A stretch of DNA of 64,000 bases from Nocardia alba NBRC 108234. Lineage in GTDB: Bacteria; Actinomycetota; Actinomycetes; Mycobacteriales; Mycobacteriaceae. A model generated the notes under the pieces. The model made no database searches and was not told the origin of the DNA. It saw only the letters and a program-made list of their open reading frames with translations. Every line of letters starts with the position of its first letter. Within the stretch, counting starts at the first letter, position 1. Below, piece by piece: positions 19,712 through 29,114 of the stretch. Both the position numbers and the translations under genes were made by a program. Location: positions 62,001 to 126,000 of the forward strand of contig NZ_BDAX01000009.1 in the NCBI RefSeq assembly GCF_001612665.1, written 5' to 3'.

Positions 19712-20572
19712 TCAGCGGCGGCGCGGCTTCCGTTGACACTTCGGACAGGAAAACGACGACCGATTCATGAATTGTTCACGGACCAGCAGCGTCGCGCACC
19801 GATCACACGGCTGGTCCTCGCGTCCGTATGCGGCCAGTGACCGGGAGAAATAGCCGGATTCGCCGTTCACATTCACGTACAGGGCGTCGAAGGAGGTGCC
19901 ACCGACGGCCAGCGCTTCGGTCATGACCGCGCTCACCCCGTCGAGCAGGGTGCGCACGACCGGACGGGTGAGTTCGGCGGCGACGCGGGTGCCGTGCAGA
20001 CCGGCCCGCCACAGTGCTTCGTCGGCGTAGATATTGCCGATGCCCGAGATCACCGTCTGGTCGAGCAGCACTCGCTTGATCTCGGTGTTCTTGGCCCGGA
20101 TGGCCGCGACCACGGCTTCGCGGTCGAACAACGGGTCGAGTGGATCACGCGCGATGTGGGCCACGGAATCGGGCACCACGGTCCCGTCCACCTCGACGAG
20201 GTCGGCCATGGCCCAGCCGCCGAAGGTGCGCTGATCGACGAATCGCAATTCGGCGCCGTCGCCGAGTGCGGCTCGGATGTGCGCGTGTTTCTCGAGGGGT
20301 GCGCCCGCGGACTGCACGAGCATCTGTCCGCTCATGCCCAGATGCACGACGAGTGCGGTGTCGGGCTCGTCGAAGGTGAGCCAGAGATATTTCCCGCGGC
20401 GCTGCGCGGAGTCGATCCGCAAACCGGTGAGTCTGGCGGCCAGATCGGCACCACCCGCCACGTGCCTGCGCACGGCCCGGGGGTGGGTAACGGTGACGGT
20501 ATCGATCATCCGGCCGACGGCGTGCTCGGCGAGACCACGACGAACAACCTCGACTTCGGGCAGTTCGGGCAC
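19712..20572 (-). CDS. mutM: formamidopyrimidine-DNA glycosylase (286 aa)
   Basis: Base-excision repair enzyme removing 8-oxoguanine and formamidopyrimidines. The N-terminal [10 protein letters not shown] provides catalytic Pro2 and Glu3. [23 protein letters not shown] is the helix-two-turn-helix region. The C-terminal zinc finger has CxxC...CxxC (CDRC and CPKC). Length is normal. RNase III is upstream on the same strand, the same neighbour as in mycobacteria (fpg, rnc). Confidence 0.97.
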   Translation of the reverse strand: MPELPEVEVVRRGLAEHAVGRMIDTVTVTHPRAVRRHVAGGADLAARLTGLRIDSAQRRGKYLWLTFDEPDTALVVHLGMSGQMLVQSAGAPLEKHAHIRAALGDGAELRFVDQRTFGGWAMADLVEVDGTVVPDSVAHIARDPLDPLFDREAVVAAIRAKNTEIKRVLLDQTVISGIGNIYADEALWRAGLHGTRVAAELTRPVVRTLLDGVSAVMTEALAVGGTSFDALYVNVNGESGYFSRSLAAYGREDQPCDRCATLLVREQFMNRSSFSCPKCQRKPRRR

Positions 20573-20648
20573 GGTCAGAACACCATGGCGGGCGGGACCG
20601 CGGGGGCCGGGGTGGTGACGCTGCGCTGCCGCCTGCGGCTCGGCGTGA

Positions 20649-21380
20649 TCACGCCTCGTCTGCGGATTCGGCGGTCAGCGCCTTGTAGGCGGCGCCGGCA
20701 GCCTTCTGCTCGGCTTCCTTCTTGGACCGGCCGACGCCGGAACCGTAGGACTCACCGGCGATCACCGTGGTGGCGGTGAACTCCTTGTTGTGGTCCGGTC
20801 CGGTGGAGGTGATCTCGTAGGCGGGCACGCCGAGACCGCGTTCGGCGGTGAGCTCCTGCAGACTGGTCTTCCAGTCCAGGCCCGCGCCCATCCGCGGGCC
20901 GCGTTCGAGCAGGTCGGCGAACAGCCGAAGCACCACACCGCGTGCGGTGTCGATGCCGTGCTCGAGGTGCACCGCACCGAGCAGCGACTCCATGCCGTCG
21001 GCCAGGATGCTCGGCTTGTCGCGACCGCCGGTGAGCTCCTCACCCTTACCGAGCAGCAGGTACTGGCCGAGTCCGCCGTCGCCGAGGGCACGCGCCACCT
21101 CGGCGAGCGCGTACATGTTCACCACGCTGGCGCGCAGTTTCGCGAGTTCACCCTCGGATTTCTCCGGATGCTCGGTGTACAGGCGCTCGGTGATGCTGAG
21201 ACCGAGCACCGAGTCGCCGAGAAATTCCAGGCGCTCGTTGGTCGGCAAACCACCGTTCTCGTACGCGTACGACCGGTGCGTCAGCGCTAGGCGCAGAAGC
21301 TCCGGTCGTACGTCGACACCGAGGGCGGTGAGCAGGCTGGCGTGATCCGCCGCGCCCACACTGTCTTTACTGGCTGCCAC
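20649..21380 (-). CDS. rnc: ribonuclease III (243 aa)
   Basis: Double-stranded RNA endonuclease. The catalytic signature [16 protein letters not shown] is near residue 45, with the second acidic motif [15 protein letters not shown], and a C-terminal double-stranded RNA-binding domain has [20 protein letters not shown]. It lies between rpmF (upstream) and mutM (downstream) on the same strand. Confidence 0.97.
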   Translation of the reverse strand: MAASKDSVGAADHASLLTALGVDVRPELLRLALTHRSYAYENGGLPTNERLEFLGDSVLGLSITERLYTEHPEKSEGELAKLRASVVNMYALAEVARALGDGGLGQYLLLGKGEELTGGRDKPSILADGMESLLGAVHLEHGIDTARGVVLRLFADLLERGPRMGAGLDWKTSLQELTAERGLGVPAYEITSTGPDHNKEFTATTVIAGESYGSGVGRSKKEAEQKAAGAAYKALTAESADEA

Positions 21381-21404
21381 GTTGTTAGGAATGATCTACA
21401 ACGA

Positions 21405-21587
21405 TCAGACTGCAGAAGTGACCTGGCGGCCCTTGTAGGTGCCGCAGGACGGGCACGCGATGTGCGGGAGGGTCTTCTCACCACACGCGCGGTTCGGGCA
21501 GGTGACCAGGGTCGGCGCGGTGGCCTTCCACTGGCTGCGCCGCGACCGGGTGTTGGAACGCGACATCCGACGCTTGGGAACAGCCAC
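21405..21587 (-). CDS. rpmF: 50S ribosomal protein L32, zinc-type (60 aa)
   Basis: Starts [17 protein letters not shown], typical of L32. The zinc-ribbon cysteines are present: Cys, then Cys after five residues, then a CPSC pair, so this is the cysteine-containing (C+) form. It is placed between the DUF177 gene and rnc. L32 and DUF177 (YceD) are adjacent in many bacteria. Confidence 0.98.
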   Translation of the reverse strand: MAVPKRRMSRSNTRSRRSQWKATAPTLVTCPNRACGEKTLPHIACPSCGTYKGRQVTSAV

Positions 21588-21667
21588 GGCTACTTCTCCT
21601 CTTGGTTTTCGCTGACTACACCGGCATCGGATGCCGCGGCAGCGGTTTGGTCTTGGTGGTGGAACCC

Positions 21668-22273
21668 TCAGGCGGGGTCGCCGGTACCGGGCTCGTCAGT
21701 GGCGAAATTCGCCAACTTCGCCCAGCGAGGGTCCAGTATCTCATGCCCATGATCAGGACCCGCAATCGCCATCCGAACACCGCACTCGGGGCACAGGCCC
21801 GCGCAGTCCGGCGAGCACAGCGGCTGCAGTGGAAGCTCCAGCCCGATGGCGTCGAGGATCACCGGCTCGAGGTCGACGAGGTCGTCTTCCATGCGGTAGA
21901 CCTCGGCGTCTTCGGTCGTCTGCTCGGTGGTGCTGTCCGGATACGCGAACAACTCCGTGAGACGAATCTCCACCCGGTCGTCGAACGGTTCGAGGCAGCG
22001 CGAGCACTCCCCCGCCGTCGGCCCGGACACGGTGCCGGTGACCAGCACACCCTCCGAGACCGCCTGCAGTTGCAGATCGAGTTCCACCACGGCATCGGCC
22101 GCGATGGCGATCAGGTCCAGACCCAGCCGCTCGTGGTCGGTGACCGTGCGACGCAGCTCCCGCATGGTTCCCGGCCGACGGCCGAGACTGCGGACATCCA
22201 GCACGAAGCCCGCGTCGGACACAGGACCATTGGTCTTGCGTGGACGCGCGGACGAACCGGAAGCGGCGGACAT
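21668..22273 (-). CDS. DUF177/YceD family protein (201 aa)
   Basis: YceD-family protein, encoded beside rpmF in most bacteria and linked to 23S rRNA or ribosome assembly. Visible features are the [17 protein letters not shown] block, the cysteine-containing [18 protein letters not shown], and a second pair near the C terminus ([14 protein letters not shown]). The start was set at ATG 22271-22273; a GTG one codon upstream is possible. In M. tuberculosis the homologue is Rv2926c, next to rnc and sepIVA. Confidence 0.9.
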   Translation of the reverse strand: MSAASGSSARPRKTNGPVSDAGFVLDVRSLGRRPGTMRELRRTVTDHERLGLDLIAIAADAVVELDLQLQAVSEGVLVTGTVSGPTAGECSRCLEPFDDRVEIRLTELFAYPDSTTEQTTEDAEVYRMEDDLVDLEPVILDAIGLELPLQPLCSPDCAGLCPECGVRMAIAGPDHGHEILDPRWAKLANFATDEPGTGDPA

Positions 22274-22389
22274 CACGGAAAATTCTCACTTACCGTCGAG
22301 GGGATAATGGGCAACCACCCCACAGTACGGCAGGAGCCCGCCCGAACTCAAAACGCGGGCACGGCTCCGACAGGCGGCGCCACGTCGGC

Positions 22390-23163
22390 TCAGCGCCTGC
22401 GTTCGGCGGCGTATTCCGAGTATTCGGCGGCCGGTGCGCCGCGCATCTGCTGGCGGCCGCGGGTGATCGAGCGCCGGGTGGTGTTGAGCGTCTCCTCCAT
22501 GGACGCGAGCCGGTTGCCGAAATCGGCCATCTGCTCGTCGACGTAGTCGTCACATTCGGTGCGCACCCGATCCGACTCGGCCTGCGCCTCGTCGATCAGG
22601 CGGGCGGACTCGGCATGCGCGACCCGCACCACCTCGGTCTGCGCGACGAGGCGGGCCTGTTCGGCCTTGCCGTCGGCGACCGAACGCTCATAGGAGGCCT
22701 TGCCCGCCTCGATGGCCCGGTCGGCGTCGATCTGGGCGCGCCCGGTGAGCTCGTCGTATTCGGCGTTACCGTCGGCGACGACCTGATCGGCCTCGGCCTG
22801 AGCGGACGTCACCAGGCGGTCGGCGTGGGCGGTGGCCTCGGCGACCATCCGGTCGGCGTGATCCTTGGCGTCGGCGAGGATGCGATCTGCCTCGGCGCGG
22901 GCGGACTCGATGGTGGTGTGGGCCTGTTCGTTGGCGGAGGTGATCGTCGTCTCGGCGCCGCTGCGGGCATCGCCGACGATCTTGTCGCGATGGTCGAGGA
23001 CATCCTGGGCGTCGTCGAGTTCACCGGGCAGCGCGTCGCGGACGTCGTCGAGCAGTTCGAGGACATCGCCTCGCGGCACGATGCAACTGCGAGTCGGCGG
23101 GATGCCACGCGCCTCTTCGACGATGGCGACCAGTTCGTCGAGTGCTTCGAATACGCGATACAT
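22390..23163 (-). CDS. sepIVA: SepIVA-like DivIVA-domain cell division protein (257 aa)
   Basis: The N-terminal MYRVFEALDELVAIVEEARGIP and a DVLELLDDVRDALP helix are followed by a long coiled coil (about residues 40-235) rich in Ala, Glu, Asp and Arg, with heptad-like EADRILADAKDHADRMV repeats. The size and order match the mycobacterial septation factor SepIVA (Rv2927c), which is essential for division. Its neighbours, DUF177 and rnc, are also the same. The start ATG 23161-23163 has AGGAGG nine bases upstream; the in-frame GTG two codons earlier is too close to that site. Gene name rests on synteny and family resemblance. Confidence 0.85.
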   Translation of the reverse strand: MYRVFEALDELVAIVEEARGIPPTRSCIVPRGDVLELLDDVRDALPGELDDAQDVLDHRDKIVGDARSGAETTITSANEQAHTTIESARAEADRILADAKDHADRMVAEATAHADRLVTSAQAEADQVVADGNAEYDELTGRAQIDADRAIEAGKASYERSVADGKAEQARLVAQTEVVRVAHAESARLIDEAQAESDRVRTECDDYVDEQMADFGNRLASMEETLNTTRRSITRGRQQMRGAPAAEYSEYAAERRR

Positions 23164-23416
23164 GCTCACTACCCTCCTGCTGACTCACGGCGAAACCCAC
23201 TACCGCCGATGCCCAGTGTGCCCGTCGCGGGCGGCTGAATCGAATGTCGTCGCGGTGTGTCGCGACAGTGTCCAAGATCGCATGAATATCAAGTGGAGTG
23301 CAGCCCTCCACTTCGGCTACCATCAGTGAGCACGACAACGCCGTCCGCCGGGAAGCACCACAACCTTTTCGCTGTTGTACTCCTCGACGTCTGTTCATTT
23401 GGGATCGGAGTCGAAC

Positions 23417-23995
23417 ATGACCCTCCTGGAAACCCCACGGAGTCCGGTGTCGCACGTCGCGGGCATGTTCACTCCCTGGACCGGTCCGTTCCCCGTGGCG
23501 ACGCCGAGTGAAGTCGCACCCACGCTGCGCCCGCGGTTCGAGGATGGGCTCACCTACCTGCGCGGCGACCGCGCGCTGCCCCAGCTCTTCCGTTTCGCCC
23601 TCGTCGGCGGATCGAGCAATATCGCCTATGTGCTGCTGTTCTTCGCGATGCACGGCATCGGCCCACTGGTCGCCAATGTGGCCGGATCGGTGGTGAGCAC
23701 GATCATCGCCAACGAATTCCACCGTCAGCTCACCTTCCACGCCACAGACCGGGTCACCTGGTTCACCGCGCAGTGGGAAGGGGGCGGGATCGCGCTGATC
23801 GGACTGGCGATCACGACCGCGTGTTTGGCCGGACTGGACTTCTGGGCGCCCACCCTCGGTGACACCACCCAGGCGCTGACGATCCTCGCCATCACCACCG
23901 CGGTCGGCGGCATGCGGTTCCTCGCCCTGCGTGGTCTGTTCAGATCCGCGACACCCGCCACAGTCGCGCAGGTCGGGCCGTCCCCCAGAGCCTGA
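23417..23995 (+). CDS. GtrA-like membrane protein (192 aa)
   Basis: About 60 soluble N-terminal residues are followed by a four-helix GtrA-type membrane domain (LFRFALVGGSSNIAYVLLFFAMHGIG, then VVSTIIANEFHRQLTF). GtrA-family proteins help move or present polyprenyl-linked sugars for cell-surface polysaccharides. The start ATG 23417-23419 has GGAG six bases upstream. It stands alone between sepIVA and coaD. No glycosyltransferase lies next to it. Confidence 0.88.
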   Translation: MTLLETPRSPVSHVAGMFTPWTGPFPVATPSEVAPTLRPRFEDGLTYLRGDRALPQLFRFALVGGSSNIAYVLLFFAMHGIGPLVANVAGSVVSTIIANEFHRQLTFHATDRVTWFTAQWEGGGIALIGLAITTACLAGLDFWAPTLGDTTQALTILAITTAVGGMRFLALRGLFRSATPATVAQVGPSPRA

Positions 23996-24006
23996 CAGGG
24001 CTCGAT

Positions 24007-24034
24007 CGAACGCCCCGGACTAGCGAGGCGTTCG
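24007..24034. terminator. hairpin between gtrA-like gene and coaD
   Basis: Inverted repeat CGAACGCC (24007-24014) with GGCGTTCG (24027-24034) and a 12-base loop, between two convergent stop codons. Likely a bidirectional terminator; no T-run is visible. Confidence 0.55.
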
Positions 24035-24039
24035 CGATA

Positions 24040-24525
24040 TCACTTGTTGCGTTCCGCGATGCGGTCGAGCAGCCGCTTGTGGACCGCGGGCGGGAGCATG
24101 TCGCTCACATCGCCGCCGTAGGCCGCCACTTCCTTGACCAGCGAACTGGACAGGAAGCTCAGCGACGGGTTGGTGGCGATGAAGAAGGTGTCAACGCCTG
24201 CCAGTTTGTGGTTCATCTGAGCCATCTGGAGTTCGTAGCCGAAGTCGCCCGCATCGCGCAGACCCTTGATGATCGCGCTGATGCCCTCCTGCTTGGCGAA
24301 GTCCACCGTGAGGCCCTGCCAGGAGGCCACGCGCACATTCGACAGGTGCGAGACCGATTCGCGCAGCAGTTCCATGCGCTCCTCGACGGTGAACATGCCC
24401 TGCTTCTTGGGGTTCACGTTGACGGTGATGATCACCTCGTCGAACTGGGCGGCCGCGCGAGCGAACACGTCGAGGTGACCGTTGGTGACCGGGTCGAAGG
24501 AGCCGGGGCACAGAGCTGCAGCCAT
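24040..24525 (-). CDS. coaD: phosphopantetheine adenylyltransferase (161 aa)
   Basis: Converts 4'-phosphopantetheine and ATP to dephospho-CoA. The nucleotidyltransferase motif is [16 protein letters not shown] (T/HxGH at the start), and the substrate and ISSS-type region appears as [16 protein letters not shown]. Length is normal. It follows rsmD after three bases, so rsmD, coaD and pyc form one cluster, as in mycobacteria (Rv2965c-Rv2967c). Confidence 0.98.
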   Translation of the reverse strand: MAAALCPGSFDPVTNGHLDVFARAAAQFDEVIITVNVNPKKQGMFTVEERMELLRESVSHLSNVRVASWQGLTVDFAKQEGISAIIKGLRDAGDFGYELQMAQMNHKLAGVDTFFIATNPSLSFLSSSLVKEVAAYGGDVSDMLPPAVHKRLLDRIAERNK

Positions 24526-24528
24526 ACC

Positions 24529-25092
24529 TCAGACGCTAGCACCGAACTCGGCGAGTTCGACCCTGGTCTCCCCGTACTTGCGTGTCTTCAACGCCACATA
24601 GCCTGCGGGCCAGATGATCTCGGGCGAGCGGCTCGACCGTTCCACCACCACCAGCGCGTCCGGCGCGAGCCAGCCGTTGTGCGCCAGCGCGGCGAGGTCG
24701 GCGATCACGTCCTCGGTGCTCACGTCGTAGGGCGGATCGGAGAACACCACGTCGTAGGCCGTCGGGGCGGCCTGCTTCAGCACCGAGGACACACTGCCGA
24801 GCCGCAGCTCGGCACCGGGCAGACCGAGCTCGGCGATATTGGCACGCACCACCTCACCCGCCTTGCGGTCGGATTCGACGAGTAGCGCCCGCCGCGCCCC
24901 ACGCGAGAGCGCTTCCAGCCCCAGCGCACCCGAGCCCGCGTACAGGTCGAGAACCAGCGTCCCGTCCAGATCGAGGCGGGCGTCGATCGCGCTGAACAGC
25001 GCTTCCCGCACCCGATCGGAGGTGGGCCGGGTGCCGGCGGGCGGCACCTTCAAGCGCCGCCCGCCCGCCACACCCGCGACGATGCGGGTCAT
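24529..25092 (-). CDS. rsmD: 16S rRNA (guanine-966-N2)-methyltransferase (187 aa)
   Basis: SAM-dependent methyltransferase fold with LVLDLYAGSGALGLEALSRGA and the catalytic DPPYD motif, which is the RsmD pattern. The N-terminal RIVAGVAGGRRL is also typical. It overlaps the end of pyc by four bases (ATGA), and coaD follows after three bases. Confidence 0.95.
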   Translation of the reverse strand: MTRIVAGVAGGRRLKVPPAGTRPTSDRVREALFSAIDARLDLDGTLVLDLYAGSGALGLEALSRGARRALLVESDRKAGEVVRANIAELGLPGAELRLGSVSSVLKQAAPTAYDVVFSDPPYDVSTEDVIADLAALAHNGWLAPDALVVVERSSRSPEIIWPAGYVALKTRKYGETRVELAEFGASV

Positions 25093-28000
25093 TCCGACTC
25101 GCGTGCGACCAGTTCCACCAGCAGGTCGCCGCCCTCGACCTGGGCCACCTGCGCGGTCGCGATCCGGCCGACGATGCCACCACGCGGCGCGGTGATGGCC
25201 GCTTCCATCTTCATCGCCTCGATCGTGCCGACTGTGTCGCCCGCGTGGATCTCCTCGCCCTCCGACACCGCCAGCGTGACCACACCGGCGAACGGCGCCG
25301 CGATGTGACCGGCGTTGTTCTTGTCGGCCTTCTCTGCCGCGGGCACCTCGGAGGCGACGGAGCGGTCACGCACCGCGACCGGGCGCAACTGCCCGTTCAT
25401 GATGCACATCACCGTGCGCATGCCCTTCTCGTCGGGCTCGGAGATCGCCTCCAGCCCGATGAGCAGGGTGACGCCCTTCTCGAGCTGCACGCGGTGCTCC
25501 TCACCGCGGCGCAGGCCGTAGAAGAACTGGTTCTCCGACAGCCCGGTGGTGTCGCCGTACTTCTCGCGATGGGTGATGAACTCGGCGGTCGGGCCGGGGA
25601 ACAGCAGCCGGTTCAGGGTGGCGCGACGCTCGTCGGACGTGCCGTCGAGTGCCTTCTGATCGGCGGGGCTCAGCGGAGTCTCCGGCTTGGGTTCGTTGCG
25701 CCCGGCCAGCGCCTTGCTGCGGAACGGCTCCGGCCAGCCGCCCGCCGGGGTGCCGAGCTCGCCGCGCAGGAAGCCGATCACCGAATCGGGGATGTCGTAG
25801 CGGCCCGGATCGGTGGCGAAGTCGTCGATCTCGACACCGGTGCCGACCAGGGCGAGTGCCAGGTCGCCGACGACCTTCGACGACGGCGTCACCTTGATCA
25901 GGCGACCCAGCAGCCGGTCGGCGGCCGCGTATTTGGCCTCGACCTCTTCGAACCTGTCGCCCAGGCCCAACGCGATCGCCTGCTGACGCAGATTCGACAG
26001 CTGACCACCCGGGATCTCGTGGGTGTACACCCGACCGGTCGGCGCGGGCAGACCCGACTCGAACGGCGCGTAGACCTTGCGCAGCGCCTCCCAGTACGGC
26101 TCGAGATCGCACACGTTGCGCAGGTTCAGACCGGTGTCGCGATCGGTGTGCGCGGTCGCGGCCACGATCGCCGACAGCGCGGGCTGCGACGTGGTGCCCG
26201 CCATGGCCGCGGACGCGCCGTCGACCGCGTCGGCCCCGGCCTGCCACGCCGCCAGGTAGGTGGCCAGCTGACCGCCGGGGGTGTCGTGGGTGTGCACGTG
26301 CACCGGCAGGTCGAAGTTGTTGCGCAGTGCGGTCACGAGTTTCGCGGCGGCGGGGGCGCGCAGCAGACCGGCCATGTCCTTGATCGCGAGCACGTGCGCG
26401 CCCGCGTCGACGATCTGTTCGGCCAGCTTCAGGTAGTAGTCGAGGGTGTAGAGCGACTCGTTCGGGTCGAGCAGGTCGCCGGTGTAGCTGAGCGCGACTT
26501 CGGCGATGGCGGTACCGGTTTCGCGCACCGCGTCGATCGCCGGGCGCATCTGGTCCACGTTGTTGAGCGCGTCGAAGATGCGGAAGATGTCGATGCCGGT
26601 GGTGGCGGCCTCGGAAACGAAAGCGCGCGTGACCTGTTCGGGATAGGGCGTGTAGCCGACGGTGTTGCGACCGCGCAGCAGCATCTGCAGGCAGATGTTG
26701 GGCACGGCTTCACGCAACGCGGCCAGGCGCTCCCACGGGTCCTCGTGCAGGAACCGCAGTGCCACATCGTAAGTCGCACCGCCCCAGGCTTCGATCGAGA
26801 GGAGTTCGGGGGTCAGCCGCGCGACATGACCCGCCACCCCGAGCAGACCGTTGGTGCGCACGCGCGTGGCCAGCAGCGACTGGTGCGCGTCGCGGAAGGT
26901 GGTGTCGGTGACGCCGAGCGCCTTCTGCTCGCGCAGCGCCTTCGCGAAACCGTCGGGTCCGAGCGCGAGCAGCCGCTGACGCGAACCGGCCGGCGGCGCG
27001 ACCGTGAGGTCCACCTCGGGCAACTTGTCGTAGGGGTACACGGTGGTCGGGCGGTCGCCGTTGGGCTTGTTGACGGTGACGTCGGCCAGGTAGGTCAGGA
27101 TCTTGGTGCCACGGTCGGCCGACCCACGCGAGGTGAGCAGTTCGGGACGCTCGTCGATGAACGAGGTGGTCACCCGGCCCGCCTGGAAATCGGGGTCGTC
27201 GAGCACCGACAGCAGGAACGGGATGTTGGTCGTGACGCCGCGGATCCGGAATTCGGCCAGCGCGCGTTGGGCGCGCGCGGCGGCGGCGGGCAGGTCACGA
27301 CCACGACAGGTGAGCTTCACCAGCATCGAGTCGAAGTAGGCGCCGATCTCGGCGCCGAGGTTCGCGCCGCCGTCGAGGCGGATGCCCGCGCCGCCGGGGG
27401 TGCGGTAGGCGGTGATCCGGCCGGTGTCGGGGCGGAAGCCGTTGGCCGGGTCCTCGGTGGTGATGCGGCACTGCAGGGCGGCGCCGCGAATCTGCACCGT
27501 CTCCTGACTCAGGCCCAGGTCGGCGAGGGATTCGCCCGACGCGATGCGCAGCTGCGACTGCACCAGGTCGACGTCGGTGATCTCCTCGGTGACCGTGTGC
27601 TCCACCTGGATGCGCGGGTTCATCTCGATGAACACGTGGTTGCCGCGCTCATCGAGGAGGAACTCCACGGTGCCGGCGTTGATGTAGCCGATCTGGCGGG
27701 CGAAGGCCACCGCGTCGGCGCAGATGCGCTCGCGCAGTTCGGGCGACAGGTTCGGGGCCGGTGCGAGCTCGATCACCTTCTGGTGACGACGCTGCAGCGA
27801 ACAGTCCCGCTCGAACAGGTGCATGACGTTGCCGTGCTGGTCGGCCAGGATCTGCACCTCGATATGGCGTGGGTTCACCACCGCCTGCTCGAGGAACACC
27901 GTCGGATCGCCGAACGCCGATTCCGCTTCGCGCGACGCGGCTTCGATCGACTCGCGTAACTGCTCGGGCGCGGCGACCCGGCGCATGCCACGGCCACCGC

Positions 28001-28487
28001 CACCGGCGACGGCCTTGACGAAGATCGGGTAGTCGAGTTCGGCCGAGGCGGTGAGCAATTCGTCGATATCGGCCGAGGGCGCGCTGGACTTCAGCGTCGG
28101 CAGTCCGGCCGCCTTCGCCGCCGCGATGGCGGTGGCCTTGTTGCCCGCCATCTCGAGGATCTCGGCGGTGGGGCCGATGAAGGTGATGCCAGCGGCGGCA
28201 CAGGCCGCGGCGAGGTCGGGGTTCTCCGACAGGAAGCCGTACCCCGGGTAGATCGCGTCGGCGCCGGCGGCCACCGCCGCGTCGATGATCGCCTCGATCG
28301 ACAGATACGCGCGAACGGGATGACCCTCTTCGCCGATCTGATAGGACTCGGCAGCCTTCAGGCGATGGACGGAATTGCGATCCTCGTACGGAAACACCGC
28401 GACAGTTCCGATGCCGAGTTCGTAAGCCGCCCGGAAGGCACGGATAGCGATCTCACCACGATTTGCGACCAAGACTTTCGAGAACAT
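25089..28487 (-). CDS. pyc: pyruvate carboxylase (1132 aa)
   Basis: Biotin-dependent carboxylase making oxaloacetate. In order: biotin carboxylase domain from residue 1 (KVLVANRGEIAIRAF, ATP-grasp GGGGRGMRR, EMNPRIQVEHTVTEEITDVDLV), carboxyltransferase domain (TTFRDAHQSLLATRVRT, HTHDTPGGQLATYLAA), and C-terminal biotinyl domain with the EAMKMEAAI lysine. Length is typical. The start ATG 28485-28487 begins the MFSKVLVANRG block; a longer reading frame is unnecessary. It heads a tight run with rsmD and coaD. Confidence 0.97.
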   Translation of the reverse strand: MFSKVLVANRGEIAIRAFRAAYELGIGTVAVFPYEDRNSVHRLKAAESYQIGEEGHPVRAYLSIEAIIDAAVAAGADAIYPGYGFLSENPDLAAACAAAGITFIGPTAEILEMAGNKATAIAAAKAAGLPTLKSSAPSADIDELLTASAELDYPIFVKAVAGGGGRGMRRVAAPEQLRESIEAASREAESAFGDPTVFLEQAVVNPRHIEVQILADQHGNVMHLFERDCSLQRRHQKVIELAPAPNLSPELRERICADAVAFARQIGYINAGTVEFLLDERGNHVFIEMNPRIQVEHTVTEEITDVDLVQSQLRIASGESLADLGLSQETVQIRGAALQCRITTEDPANGFRPDTGRITAYRTPGGAGIRLDGGANLGAEIGAYFDSMLVKLTCRGRDLPAAAARAQRALAEFRIRGVTTNIPFLLSVLDDPDFQAGRVTTSFIDERPELLTSRGSADRGTKILTYLADVTVNKPNGDRPTTVYPYDKLPEVDLTVAPPAGSRQRLLALGPDGFAKALREQKALGVTDTTFRDAHQSLLATRVRTNGLLGVAGHVARLTPELLSIEAWGGATYDVALRFLHEDPWERLAALREAVPNICLQMLLRGRNTVGYTPYPEQVTRAFVSEAATTGIDIFRIFDALNNVDQMRPAIDAVRETGTAIAEVALSYTGDLLDPNESLYTLDYYLKLAEQIVDAGAHVLAIKDMAGLLRAPAAAKLVTALRNNFDLPVHVHTHDTPGGQLATYLAAWQAGADAVDGASAAMAGTTSQPALSAIVAATAHTDRDTGLNLRNVCDLEPYWEALRKVYAPFESGLPAPTGRVYTHEIPGGQLSNLRQQAIALGLGDRFEEVEAKYAAADRLLGRLIKVTPSSKVVGDLALALVGTGVEIDDFATDPGRYDIPDSVIGFLRGELGTPAGGWPEPFRSKALAGRNEPKPETPLSPADQKALDGTSDERRATLNRLLFPGPTAEFITHREKYGDTTGLSENQFFYGLRRGEEHRVQLEKGVTLLIGLEAISEPDEKGMRTVMCIMNGQLRPVAVRDRSVASEVPAAEKADKNNAGHIAAPFAGVVTLAVSEGEEIHAGDTVGTIEAMKMEAAITAPRGGIVGRIATAQVAQVEGGDLLVELVARESE

Positions 28488-28767
28488 TGGCCTACGGTAC
28501 CCGGCCACCGGCCGTGGTCCGGCACGCAAGGTGGCTTCGCAGCAATCTTCACACCGCACACCCGCCTACCTGCGAAGTTGCGTTCATCGGGCCGTCACAT
28601 ATCACCGCGGGCAGCACCGGCGCGTGCGCGCGCACAACGGCGGCGCAACCGCAGGTCACGGCTGTGTTCAGGGCAGGGCGGTGCCCCCTGTCCCCGCTGA
28701 GGGCCTATGCTGAGCCGGCAGCTGGTTCGCGTACGCGGTGGAAGAGTCGGAGCCCCGACCTCCCGCG

Positions 28768-28965
28768 TGGGCGTCGAAACCTGGGTGCGGATCATGTTCC
28801 GCACCGGGTGAGAGGGAACCCGGTGAGAATCCGGGACTGTCCCGCAGCGGTGAGCGGGAACGACCGCCGTCATCAGCACTGGGCCGCAGGCCTGGGAAGC
28901 GACGGCCAGTAGGTCGGTCGATCACACGACCGGTGCCCGCGAGTCCGAAGACCTGCCGACTGTGC
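28768..28965 (+). promoter_or_regulatory. cobalamin (B12) riboswitch in the metE leader
   Basis: Conserved B12-box sequences are present: GGGTGAGAGGGAA near 28805, then CCGGTGAGAATCCGGGACTG and CCCGCAGCGGTGA (28820-28853), and the 3' element GCGAGTCCGAAGACCTGCC (28939-28957). The intervening segments form paired arms such as GGTCGGTCGATCACACGACCGGTGCC. It lies about 150 bases before the metE start on the same strand, which is the standard placement for repression of B12-independent methionine synthase when B12 is available. The boundaries are approximate. Confidence 0.93.
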
Positions 28966-29114
28966 CGGATACGCCGTATCCGGCGGCCACCGCCTCGTGG
29001 ATCGGGCGCGCGGACCACCGATGCCGACAGGTCGGGCTTTTCGCGACTTCGTCGGCGGTGTGGCGTGTGCCCGCGAAAGGCGACGGCTCTCCCGCACGAC
29101 ACTGGAGAATCTCC

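Noticed and set aside
25245..27959. 904-codon frame opposite pyc
   Set aside because: Antisense shadow of pyruvate carboxylase with no recognisable domain.
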